In this document: positions 8,647 through 15,402 of the stretch, piece by piece | How the letters are laid out: each line of letters starts with the position of its first letter | Numbering within the stretch: the first letter of the stretch is position 1 | DNA from: an uncultured Bacilli bacterium | Lineage (GTDB): Bacteria > Bacillota_I > Bacilli_A > RF39 > UBA660 | DNA: 19,143 nucleotides | Reading direction: 5' to 3' | NCBI GenBank assembly: GCA_944350405.1 | Contig: CALVPC010000007.1 | Location: forward strand, 1-19,143 | The notes under the pieces: model-generated | The model's input: only the letters and a program-made list of their open reading frames with translations | Told to the model about the DNA's origin: nothing | The model's database searches: none | Translations under genes and position numbers: made by a program

Positions 8647-9389
8647 TGACAGAAAAAAATAAAATAGCAATTACTGTGCGAAATTTAGATATTTATTATA
8701 AGGAAATTAAAAGGTTTTCTGTTGCCAAATCTGGTTTTAAGAATTTAACATCTGCTAAAAATTTTCATGCTATAAAAAATGTTTCTTTTGAAATACCAAA
8801 AGGACAAATTGTAGGCATTTGTGGAAAGAATGGTAGTGGTAAATCAACTATTCTTCGTGCTATTGCTGGAATTTTTTCTCCTGATAATGGTATAATCGAT
8901 TTACATGGTAATACAGTTTCTTTATTATCAATTGGTGTAGGATTCCAAAAAAAGTTGTCTGGCTATGAAAACATTTTTTTATCTGGATTGTTGTTGGGAT
9001 ATTCTGAAAAACAAATATTAGATAGAATAGATGAGATTATAGAATTTTCTGAATTGGGAGATTTTATTTATAAACCAGTAAGTACATATTCTTCTGGAAT
9101 GTATTCAAAACTAGCTTTTTCTATTACTGCTATTTTGGAGACTGATATAATTTTAATTGATGAAGTGTTATCTGTTGGAGATATACGTTTTAAGCAAAAA
9201 AGCTACAATAAAATGAAAGAATTAATTTCAGATGAGAATAGAACTGTTATTATAGTTTCCCATAGCTCTAAAACTTTAAAAACTTTATGTGATCGTGTAC
9301 TTTGGTTAGATGATGGTGTTTTAAAAGGTGATGGAAAGGCCGAAGAAATTGTAAAGAAATATGAAGCATATATGAATAGCTTGGATTAA
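8646..9389 (+). CDS. tagH: Teichoic-acid/polysaccharide ABC exporter, ATP-binding subunit
   Basis: This 247-residue ABC ATPase powers export through the permease encoded just upstream, with which it overlaps by 1 nt (TAATG). Walker A is GKNGSGKST with Lys66, the signature is SSGMYS from residue 149, Walker B is IILIDEVLSVGD with Asp172/Glu173, and the switch is VSHSSK. The N-terminus contains the stretch linking ARNLDIYY-like sequence to AIKNVSFEIPKGQ that is typical of TagH/Wzt ATPases. It lacks the long C-terminal extension of the 527-residue B. subtilis TagH and resembles the short TarH form. There is no carbohydrate-binding Wzt C-domain, so any substrate selection must lie elsewhere. A strong terminator follows about 80 nt downstream. 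Confidence 0.9.
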   Translation: MTEKNKIAITVRNLDIYYKEIKRFSVAKSGFKNLTSAKNFHAIKNVSFEIPKGQIVGICGKNGSGKSTILRAIAGIFSPDNGIIDLHGNTVSLLSIGVGFQKKLSGYENIFLSGLLLGYSEKQILDRIDEIIEFSELGDFIYKPVSTYSSGMYSKLAFSITAILETDIILIDEVLSVGDIRFKQKSYNKMKELISDENRTVIIVSHSSKTLKTLCDRVLWLDDGVLKGDGKAEEIVKKYEAYMNSLD

Positions 9390-9467
9390 TAATTATGTAG
9401 TAATATTATCGCGATTATATAAATTGTTATTTGGATGTGTCGTTAGATATTGAAAAAATATATTTTT

Positions 9468-9503
9468 TAACCTCAATTCATAATTGAATTGAGGTTATTT
9501 TAA
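9468..9503 (+). terminator. Intrinsic terminator closing the teichoic-acid-like operon
   Basis: A 12-bp perfect stem (9468-9479 with 9486-9497) around the 6-nt loop ATAATT is followed by a short T-rich tract. It lies between convergent tagH and gpsA. The T run suits the rightward operon best, but the stem could also slow leftward transcription from gpsA. Confidence 0.75.
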
Positions 9504-9575
9504 TAAATATAAAAAATTTTATTCGCGTTATTTTTTAAATAATTTTTAAAAATATTTCAATATTTTATAGTGTTT

Positions 9576-10553
9576 TTACTCTTTGATAATTATAAATTTC
9601 AAAAGTTCTTCTGGACTTTTATTTTTATAGATAATAGCATATATTAAGTCTATAATTGGTAGTTTAATGTTTTTATTTTTTAATAATTTATATATTGATT
9701 TTAAGGTATATAATCCTTCAATGGTAGTGGAGTTAATATAATCATTTATTGATTTTTTATCTAATTTTTGACCAATCATAACACCAAAACTATAATTGCG
9801 ACTTTTTCTACAAGTACAACTTAATAATATGTCTCCAAATCCTGCGAAAGACATAATGGTATTTTTGTTTCCATCTAATAGAGAAATTAAATTTTTAATA
9901 TCATTTAGTGCTTCAGTTATAAACATTGCTTTAGAAGATTCAGGAAGATTTAATCCTTCAATTATTCCGGCTGCAATTGCAACAATATTCTTAACGGCAC
10001 CACATATTTCTGTTCCTATAATATCATTATTAAAACGCAGTTTTATAAAGCTATTTTTTAATACTTTTTCAATTATTTCTTTATTGCTATAGTCTTTGAT
10101 TGCAACAGATAATCCAATTGGAACTTCTTTGATAATATCTATTGCAAATGCTCCTCCTGATATTATAGAAATATTATTAGTATGAAGAGCTTTTTCTAGA
10201 ATGTCAAAGGCAAACTTACAAGTTGTTTCTTCAATCCCTTTAGATGCAATGCAAATTAATTGATTGCTTTTGATAATAGGCTTTAATTTTTTTGCTATAT
10301 CTTTGATTGCTTCTGTAGGAGTTGCTATAATTATTAAATCACTATTATCAATAGACATTTTTATATTGTTAGTTATACAAATATCCTCAGGAATAATATA
10401 TCCAGGAAGTTTTAATTTGTTCTCTCTTGTTTTTATCATATTTTCAATTTCGTGTTTATATGGCGTCCATAAAGTTACAGTACACTTATTTTTGTGTGCT
10501 ATCGAAGCAAGTGCTAATCCATATGCTCCTGTTCCTAAAATTGTTACTTTCAT
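9576..10553 (-). CDS. gpsA: Divergent glycerol-3-phosphate dehydrogenase [NAD(P)+]
   Basis: This 325-residue cytoplasmic enzyme would reduce dihydroxyacetone phosphate to sn-glycerol-3-phosphate, the substrate of both TagD and phospholipid synthesis. The Rossmann motif is GTGAYG (7-12), followed by ASKG (103-106), the catalytic-lysine motif GAVKNIVAIAAG with Lys188, AGFGD (237-241) and SRN (251-253). Two landmarks differ from ordinary GpsA: SGGAFA at 132-137 replaces SGPSFA, and FITEALNDI at 211-219 lacks the usual ITRG arginine. It converges on the teichoic-acid-like operon. The ATG is the only in-frame start after an upstream stop, yet the good Shine-Dalgarno lies 42 nt away beyond a hairpin. 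It could be a specialised second copy serving the polymer pathway. Confidence 0.85.
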   Translation of the reverse strand: MKVTILGTGAYGLALASIAHKNKCTVTLWTPYKHEIENMIKTRENKLKLPGYIIPEDICITNNIKMSIDNSDLIIIATPTEAIKDIAKKLKPIIKSNQLICIASKGIEETTCKFAFDILEKALHTNNISIISGGAFAIDIIKEVPIGLSVAIKDYSNKEIIEKVLKNSFIKLRFNNDIIGTEICGAVKNIVAIAAGIIEGLNLPESSKAMFITEALNDIKNLISLLDGNKNTIMSFAGFGDILLSCTCRKSRNYSFGVMIGQKLDKKSINDYINSTTIEGLYTLKSIYKLLKNKNIKLPIIDLIYAIIYKNKSPEELLKFIIIKE

Positions 10554-10566
10554 AAAACCTAATAAA

Positions 10567-10593
10567 ATAAGTAAAATTTCAAATTTTACTTAT
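10567..10593 (-). promoter_or_regulatory. Hairpin in the gpsA leader between Shine-Dalgarno and start
   Basis: A near-perfect palindrome (10567-10579 with 10581-10593, one central base) lies in the leader of the leftward gpsA transcript. AAGGAGGA is upstream of it at 10596-10603 and the ATG is downstream at 10553. The Shine-Dalgarno is 42 nt from the ATG unless the hairpin forms and brings them closer. A TTG-initiated 7-codon leader peptide, ending 5 nt before the ATG, also fits. Confidence 0.4.
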
Positions 10594-10619
10594 ACTCCTC
10601 CTTGTTACTATTTATTACA

Positions 10620-10649
10620 AGTATATCATATTCTTCATATTAAAGTAAA
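10620..10649 (-). promoter_or_regulatory. Candidate promoter of gpsA
   Basis: On the minus strand, TTTACT (10644-10649), an 18-nt spacer and TATACT (10620-10625) form a reasonable vegetative promoter. Transcription would start near 10613, giving a leader of about 60 nt that includes the distant Shine-Dalgarno and the hairpin. Confidence 0.35.
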
Positions 10650-10867
10650 TATTAATTTTTAAGTGTTTGAAATTGAATATGAAGTGAATTATGAATAATA
10701 AAAGAAAATTGTCAATCAAACAATATTTTAATATTTTGTTAAGTTGTTAAGTAGTTTTATTTACAGATCATTTATGCGAATATTATTTTAATTACCAAAT
10801 TTTAATTAATATAATATTTTAATATAAGAGAATAATAATAATGTAGTTTGTTTAAGGAGTTGATTAA
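10650..10867. other. Divergent intergenic region between gpsA and spoIVB
   Basis: The whole gap between the divergent genes is about 314 nt. Beyond the gpsA leader and promoter, the rest is AT-rich. TATAAT at 10810-10815 could be a -10 element for spoIVB, but no matching -35 is visible, and I cannot identify a forespore (sigma-G-type) promoter with confidence. AAGGAG at 10854-10859, 8 nt before the ATG, is the spoIVB ribosome binding site. Confidence 0.4.
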
Positions 10868-11845
10868 ATGTTTTTTAAAAATTTTAAAAACAAACTATTG
10901 ATGATTCTTTTACTTTCCCTTATTATTATACCAACTTCAACTTATGCTTATTCAAATGAGGTCATATTAGGTGGAGAAAATATAGGTATTGAAGTTAAGT
11001 CTGATAGTGTTCTTGTTGTAGGTTTTTATGATGTTAATGGTTCTTCACCTGGTAGAAAAGCAGGTCTTAAAATTGGAGATTTTATTCAAAAGGTAGATGA
11101 CACTGCAATTCAAGGGATTGCTGATCTATCAAAAAAATTTAGTAATAAAAGTTCTCTAAAAATAACATATAAACGTGGTACAGAAGTTAAAACTACTACT
11201 TTAAATTTAGTTGAAAGCGATAATGTATATAAGACAGGGATATATGTTAAAGATAGTATAGTTGGTATAGGGACTTTAACCTTTATTGATCCAGAGACAA
11301 ATAGATTTGGTGCTTTAGGTCATGAAATATTAGAACAAAATACAGGAGTTAAATTTGAGATAAAGGATGGTAAAATTTTTAAGTCAGATGTAACATCAAT
11401 TGAAAAAGCTGATAGAGGTAAAGTTGGTGAAAAGAATGCGACTTATGATCAAAGTACAATATTCGGAACGATAGATAAAAATGATGAAACTGGTATTTAT
11501 GGTGATTATAATGGTAATATAAGTACCACTAATTTAATTTCAGTTTCTAATGATATTAAAACGGGAGAAGCTTATATCCAAACAGTTATAAATGGTGATA
11601 AGAAGCAATTATTTAAAATAAATATTTTAAATGTTGATAGTACTCATTCTACCAAAAACATATTATTTGAAGTAACTGATGAATTATTGCTTAAAACTGG
11701 TAATGGTATAGTACAAGGTATGAGTGGTTCTCCTATTATTCAAGATGATAAATTAGTTGGTGCGGTTACCCACGTAGTGGTTGATGATCCTCATAAGGGA
11801 TATGGTATATTAATTACCAATATGTTAGAAGAATCTGAAAGTTAG
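10868..11845 (+). CDS. spoIVB: SpoIVB-like sporulation signalling serine peptidase (family S55)
   Basis: This 325-residue protein has an N-terminal hydrophobic anchor or signal (about 9-28), a PDZ domain (about 45-118: GSSPGRKAGLKIGDFI then a VDDTAIQG strand), and an S55 peptidase domain. The catalytic histidine lies in GALGHEIL (His152) and the serine in QGMSGSPI (motif 284-289, Ser286/Ser288), followed by GAVTHVVVDD. In endospore formers SpoIVB is secreted from the forespore and cleaves SpoIVFA, releasing processing of pro-sigma-K. It is shorter than the 426-residue B. subtilis protein, mostly in the N-terminal linker. Unlike the usual spoIVB-spo0A order, no spo0A follows. A terminator begins inside its stop codon. 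The catalytic motifs look intact. Confidence 0.9.
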   Translation: MFFKNFKNKLLMILLLSLIIIPTSTYAYSNEVILGGENIGIEVKSDSVLVVGFYDVNGSSPGRKAGLKIGDFIQKVDDTAIQGIADLSKKFSNKSSLKITYKRGTEVKTTTLNLVESDNVYKTGIYVKDSIVGIGTLTFIDPETNRFGALGHEILEQNTGVKFEIKDGKIFKSDVTSIEKADRGKVGEKNATYDQSTIFGTIDKNDETGIYGDYNGNISTTNLISVSNDIKTGEAYIQTVINGDKKQLFKINILNVDSTHSTKNILFEVTDELLLKTGNGIVQGMSGSPIIQDDKLVGAVTHVVVDDPHKGYGILITNMLEESES

Positions 11846-11875
11846 AGTGAGTTTTCTCACTCTTTTTTATTTTTA
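11844..11875 (+). terminator. Intrinsic terminator of spoIVB
   Basis: AGAGTGAG (11844-11851) pairs perfectly with CTCACTCT (11856-11863) around a TTTT loop, followed by a run of T. The left arm begins within the spoIVB stop codon, so the gene appears to be monocistronic. Confidence 0.9.
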
Positions 11876-11901
11876 ATGTGGTAATTTTTTTAAAATAATA
11901 T

Positions 11902-11907
11902 TATAAT
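11902..11907 (+). promoter_or_regulatory. Possible -10 element for the exported hypothetical protein
   Basis: A perfect TATAAT lies after the spoIVB terminator and 18 nt before the next start codon. The -35 position (about 11879-11884) is a poor match, so this is a weak call. Confidence 0.3.
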
Positions 11908-11925
11908 TATATATAGAGGTGTAGT

Positions 11926-12387
11926 ATGAAAGAAGTAGTAAAAAATAAAAAGAAGTCTAAGGGGAAAAGTATGATGGCTATTACAATAGGTGCTGCGATT
12001 GCAGTTTCTTCTATTGCATATTCTGCGGATACTTTAGTAAAAACTTTTAATAATGATACTATTGATCTTGAGACATTACTAAATAGTTATGGTTATGCTT
12101 TTGATGAAGATATGTCATATTATGATGCTGGATATTTACTTGGTTATGATAGTAGTTATTATAGAACTAATTATATAGTTAATACTGGTGATAATAGTAT
12201 TCCTGATGTTGAAGTATATAATTCTTTAAAAAATATTTATAATGGTCAATATAAAGATGAATATTTACTTGGATTAGAACATGGTATTGAAAATGGTACA
12301 GATAATGCTATTATTGATTATGAAAAAGATAATTCTAATTATGAGAAAGGAATTGCTAGAAAATTAGTTTTCACAAAAACTTCATAA
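11926..12387 (+). CDS. Hypothetical exported or membrane-anchored tyrosine-rich protein
   Basis: I do not recognise this 153-residue protein. A very basic N-terminus (1-14, rich in Lys) is followed by a hydrophobic segment at about 16-32 ending AYSAD, which fits a signal peptide or a single membrane anchor. The rest is acidic and rich in Tyr, Asn and Asp. It holds two related segments, YYDAGYLLGYD (about 65-75) and DEYLLGLEHGIENG (about 111-124), which look like a short imperfect repeat. GAGGTG at 11916-11921 precedes the ATG by 4 nt. It lies between spoIVB, from which a terminator separates it, and a two-component system, from which a long-range RNA stem separates it. A role in envelope sensing or sporulation is only inference from position. 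Confidence 0.8.
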   Translation: MKEVVKNKKKSKGKSMMAITIGAAIAVSSIAYSADTLVKTFNNDTIDLETLLNSYGYAFDEDMSYYDAGYLLGYDSSYYRTNYIVNTGDNSIPDVEVYNSLKNIYNGQYKDEYLLGLEHGIENGTDNAIIDYEKDNSNYEKGIARKLVFTKTS

Positions 12388-12425
12388 AATTTTCTTTTTG
12401 TTTTCAAAAAAAGAAATTAGAATTT

Positions 12426-12516
12426 AAGTGAAAGAGGGAATATGCTTATCTATATATTCTAAATCTTATCTAATCCATATCTTTAATATATACTCAGTAC
12501 CTCTTTCATTTTTTTG
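12426..12516 (+). ncRNA. Long-range RNA stem with terminator-like T tract ahead of the two-component genes
   Basis: About 12 nt at 12426-12437 (core TGAAAGAGG) pair with 12500-12511 (core CCTCTTTCA), enclosing about 62 nt, and are followed at once by a T run (12509-12515). A smaller inner hairpin, GAATAT with ATATTC, lies at about 12438-12459. The shape fits a terminator of the upstream gene or a regulatory leader controlling read-through into the response regulator. No known riboswitch class was recognised. Confidence 0.4.
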
Positions 12517-12556
12517 TTTATAAAATTTATTTTTTAATATATATTTGGAGGAAGTT

Positions 12557-13222
12557 ATGAAAGTATTGATAGTAGACGATGAGGAACTAATTAGAAATAT
12601 AATAAAGGAATATTGTAATAGTGAAGGGTATAGTACTGACGAAGCTGAAAATGGCCTTGTTGCTATCGAAAAAGTTAAGGATAATGAATATGATATTATT
12701 ATACTTGATTTGATGATGCCTAAACTGGATGGTTATTCTGCTTATAGCGAGATAAAAGCTTTAAAAAATATACCTACTATTATTTTATCTGCTAGAAGTG
12801 AAGAGGCTGATAAATTATTAGGATTTAATTTAGGCGTTGATGATTATTTAACTAAACCTTTTTCTCCAAAAGAGCTTATGGCTAGAATTAAAGCAGTATT
12901 AAAAAGAAATTCTTCTAATTGTAATGATGTTTTTAAATATGAAGATTTACTAATTGATAACAAAGGACATTCTGTGTTTATTGATGATGAAGAAGTATCT
13001 CTTACGCCAAAGGAATATAATTTGTTATTATATTTAGTGGAAAATAAGAATATTGCACTATCTAGAGAACAACTTTTAAATAAAGTTTGGGGTTATGATT
13101 TTTATGGCGATGATAGAACTATTGATACACATATAAAAATGCTTAGAAATAATTTAGGGAAATATCGTGATCTTATTAAAACAGTCCATGGGGTAGGATA
13201 TAAAATTGAAATTAAGGACTAG
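12557..13222 (+). CDS. OmpR/PhoB-family response regulator
   Basis: This 221-residue DNA-binding response regulator has a receiver domain (1-118) with acidic pocket Asp7/Asp8, phosphoacceptor Asp51 in IILDLMMPKLDG, Ser78 and Lys100 in TKPF. A winged-helix output domain (about 125-221) follows, with LTPKEYNLLLYL, GYDFYGDDRTIDTHIKMLRNNL and HGVGYKIE. It would be phosphorylated by the sensor kinase encoded directly downstream. The start is ATG 12557 with GGAGG at 12547-12551; the in-frame TTG at 12545 overlaps that Shine-Dalgarno and is not the start. It overlaps the kinase gene by 17 nt. The regulon cannot be told from the sequence. The nearest candidate is the exported-protein gene upstream. 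Confidence 0.93.
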   Translation: MKVLIVDDEELIRNIIKEYCNSEGYSTDEAENGLVAIEKVKDNEYDIIILDLMMPKLDGYSAYSEIKALKNIPTIILSARSEEADKLLGFNLGVDDYLTKPFSPKELMARIKAVLKRNSSNCNDVFKYEDLLIDNKGHSVFIDDEEVSLTPKEYNLLLYLVENKNIALSREQLLNKVWGYDFYGDDRTIDTHIKMLRNNLGKYRDLIKTVHGVGYKIEIKD

Positions 13223-14594
13223 AAGTTTAAGAGCTAATTTATTAATTTATTTTTTAATATTTTCAGCAATTATTTTAAGCTTTTTATTTTTCTTTCAAAT
13301 TTTATTTTTAAATACGTATTATAAAATAGATCAATCTAATATGCTTAGTTCTGCTATTAATGATATTGAGAAAAATTACAGTAATGATAATATTATTGAA
13401 TATTTAAATAATATATCATTAAATAATGAATTATGTATTCAAGTTGTTTCAGAGGGTAATGTTATTTATTCTTCTAATTATTATAAGCATTGTTCTAGTA
13501 AGAATAATGTAGCATTAGTTGCTATTCAAAATGATTTTATGAGTAGTGATAAAAATTCTATGAAAGTAGAATTTATAAATAATGTATATCATAATAAATC
13601 ATTAGTATATGGTAAAAAGATTAATGATAATGTATATATTTTTGCTAATGCTTCTCTTGAACCAATTGATAAAAGTATAAATTTATTAAAAAGTCAATTT
13701 TTATATGTTGTTCTTATAGTTTTGCTTCTGTCTTTTATTATTTCTTATTTTTTTTCTAAAAGACTTGCCGATCCTATTGTTAAAATAAATAATTCTGCTA
13801 ACAAAATATCAAAAAAGGATTATGATGTTATATTTAATTCTGATACAGAGGTATACGAACTTAAAGAACTTGCTGATACGTTAAATCATGCAGTAAAAGA
13901 GCTTAAGGTGTCTGAAGAATTAAGGAGAGAGTTTCTAGCTAATATTAGTCATGATTTGAAAACTCCACTTACAATGATTGAAGCTTATGCATCTTCAGCT
14001 AAAGATTTAAACTATAATAACAAGAAAAAGCGTGAAAGAGATTTGAACGTAATTATTGATGAAGCAGAAAGACTTAATTCTTTAGTTAATGATATTTTAG
14101 TTTTAACTAAAATACAAAGTAATGCTGTAGAACTTAAGATGGAGACTTTTGATATTACAGCACTTATTAATGATATTATAAAAAGGTTTGCTATTTATGA
14201 AAATGATGGTTATAGTTTTGTATTTGATAGTTCTATTAGTTATTTTATTGTTGCAGATAAAAAGAACATTGAAAGAGTTATATATAATTTAATTGCTAAT
14301 GCTATTAATTATACTGGAGAAGATAAAAAGATTATTATTTTATTGGAAAAAAATGATGATATTTTAACAGTTAATGTAAAAGATACTGGACTTGGTATAA
14401 GTGAAGAAGATATAGATTTAGTTTGGAATAAATATTTTAAAACTAATAAGAGACATAAAAGAGAAAATATTGGTACAGGTTTAGGTTTATCTATAGTTAA
14501 AGAAGTTTTAGAAAAGCATGGCTTTGAATATGGGGTTAATTCTTCTAAAAATCAAGGTACAACATTTTTCTTTAAGTGCAAAATAAAAGAGTAG
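13206..14594 (+). CDS. Sensor histidine kinase
   Basis: This 462-residue membrane kinase partners the regulator upstream. Transmembrane helix 1 is at about 11-35, an extracytoplasmic sensor domain at about 36-163, helix 2 at about 164-184 and a HAMP linker at about 185-237. The phosphoacceptor is His249 in FLANISHDLKTPLTM. The ATP-binding domain holds the N-box NLIANAINYTG, G1 DTGLGISEED and G2 GTGLGLSIVKEV. The start is TTG 13206 with a weak GGA about 8 nt upstream; the next ATG would remove the first membrane helix, so TTG is preferred. It overlaps the regulator gene, implying coupled translation. The sensor region has no recognised ligand-binding motif. Its last codons form half of a shared terminator stem. 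Confidence 0.92.
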   Translation: MKLRTRSLRANLLIYFLIFSAIILSFLFFFQILFLNTYYKIDQSNMLSSAINDIEKNYSNDNIIEYLNNISLNNELCIQVVSEGNVIYSSNYYKHCSSKNNVALVAIQNDFMSSDKNSMKVEFINNVYHNKSLVYGKKINDNVYIFANASLEPIDKSINLLKSQFLYVVLIVLLLSFIISYFFSKRLADPIVKINNSANKISKKDYDVIFNSDTEVYELKELADTLNHAVKELKVSEELRREFLANISHDLKTPLTMIEAYASSAKDLNYNNKKKRERDLNVIIDEAERLNSLVNDILVLTKIQSNAVELKMETFDITALINDIIKRFAIYENDGYSFVFDSSISYFIVADKKNIERVIYNLIANAINYTGEDKKIIILLEKNDDILTVNVKDTGLGISEEDIDLVWNKYFKTNKRHKRENIGTGLGLSIVKEVLEKHGFEYGVNSSKNQGTTFFFKCKIKE

Positions 14595-14610
14595 GGTTAC
14601 TCTTTTATTT
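14581..14610. terminator. Bidirectional terminator shared by the kinase and DUF2179 genes
   Basis: A 13-bp perfect stem (14581-14593 with 14598-14610) around a 4-nt loop is flanked by T on the right and by A on the left, so it can work in both directions. The stop codons of both convergent genes (14592-14594 and 14605-14607) lie within or at the edge of the stem. Confidence 0.88.
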
Positions 14611-15126
14611 TTGTCCAAAATAGCCATTTACTACTGTTTTACTTTCATTAACTACTATAAAAGCTTTTTTATCATATTTTTTAATAATTTTATGTAATTT
14701 ATCAAAGTCAGAGCTGTTTATTTCCATAAAGAACATATATTTATCTGGATCATCGTCTTTTTGTCTTATATCCATTACTGATACAGCAAATCCATTTTCT
14801 CTTAATTCTTGTAACCATTTTTCACTAGCTTTTGAGGTAATTACTTGTACTAGAAAATTTCCTTTTATTACTTTTCTTGAAATTTTACCTCCTATATATG
14901 TGCCTGTTGCGAATCCTAATGCATAAAATATTCCTATAAATATACTATCTATTTCAGTGTCTAATGCTTCTTTTGCGATTAAAAACCATACTAATACTTC
15001 AAAAAAACCAATTACACTTGCTAAAAACACTTTATCTTTTACTGTAATAATTGTTCTTAAAGTTCCTAAGGTTACGTCAATAATTCTTACTAAAAAAATT
15101 TTTATACATAAAAAAAGAATATCCAT
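14605..15126 (-). CDS. DUF2179/DUF5698 membrane protein (UPF0316 family)
   Basis: This 173-residue protein has three N-terminal membrane helices (about 5-27, 34-52 and 58-80) followed by a soluble DUF2179 domain (about 90-168). The motif RIIDVTLGTLRTI at 14-26 and the segment with ALGFATGTYIGGKIS at 69-83 are typical of the UPF0316 family of Bacillota. The function is not established; DUF2179 domains also occur at the C-terminus of YitT-like membrane proteins. The start is ATG with GGTGAT 3 nt upstream. It lies 47 nt downstream of a small membrane peptide gene in the same orientation, and both probably use the strong promoter at 15299-15327. It converges on the histidine kinase. Confidence 0.85.
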   Translation of the reverse strand: MDILFLCIKIFLVRIIDVTLGTLRTIITVKDKVFLASVIGFFEVLVWFLIAKEALDTEIDSIFIGIFYALGFATGTYIGGKISRKVIKGNFLVQVITSKASEKWLQELRENGFAVSVMDIRQKDDDPDKYMFFMEINSSDFDKLHKIIKKYDKKAFIVVNESKTVVNGYFGQK

Positions 15127-15173
15127 AATATCACCATTATTATTATGAACATTCTTTTTATTTTAATAATATT

Positions 15174-15269
15174 TTATCCAATAATATAAGTTAAGCATAC
15201 TGCTACGGATGATCCAATAAGTCCAAAAATCATTAGTAATATAATTATTTTTTGAAGTTTTTTATTCAT
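15174..15269 (-). CDS. Small membrane peptide, 31 residues (possibly DUF4044-like)
   Basis: This short gene encodes MNKKLQKIIILLMIFGLIGS plus eleven further mainly hydrophobic residues, ending in TAA. It has a Lys-rich N-terminus and one predicted membrane helix (about 8-30). AAAGGAG lies about 8 nt upstream of the ATG, and a near-consensus TTGACT-17-TATAAT promoter sits directly upstream, which together make it a real gene rather than chance. Size and layout resemble DUF4044-type small membrane proteins of Bacillota, but that match is from memory and tentative. It is probably cotranscribed with the DUF2179 gene downstream and may be a membrane accessory peptide. Confidence 0.75.
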   Translation of the reverse strand: MNKKLQKIIILLMIFGLIGSSVAVCLTYIIG

Positions 15270-15298
15270 GAAATTCACTCCTTTAGTAATATGATATA

Positions 15299-15327
15299 AT
15301 TATAACAAAATATATATTAATAGTCAA
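15299..15327 (-). promoter_or_regulatory. Near-consensus sigma-A promoter for the small peptide and DUF2179 genes
   Basis: On the minus strand, TTGACT (15322-15327), exactly 17 nt of spacer and TATAAT (15299-15304) match the vegetative consensus at 11 of 12 positions. Transcription would begin near 15292, leaving a leader of about 22 nt that holds AAAGGAG before the small peptide start. Confidence 0.85.
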
Positions 15328-15402
15328 TTTTATAGAAAAATTTGTCAGTTTCTTTTTTAAATATTCTTATATTGTTTTAAATATAATTTATTGGTGATAG
15401 AT

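Noticed and set aside
10264..10662. Plus-strand open frame antisense to gpsA
   Set aside because: It is hydrophobic only because it is the antisense of gpsA and has no ribosome site; gpsA motifs explain the region.
10691..10750. A 19-residue plus-strand frame upstream of spoIVB
   Set aside because: The ribosome site is weak, there is no promoter and the composition is random; chance is the simpler explanation.
14957..15148. Plus-strand 63-residue frame antisense to the DUF2179 gene
   Set aside because: It lies within a gene with clear family features and has no ribosome site.
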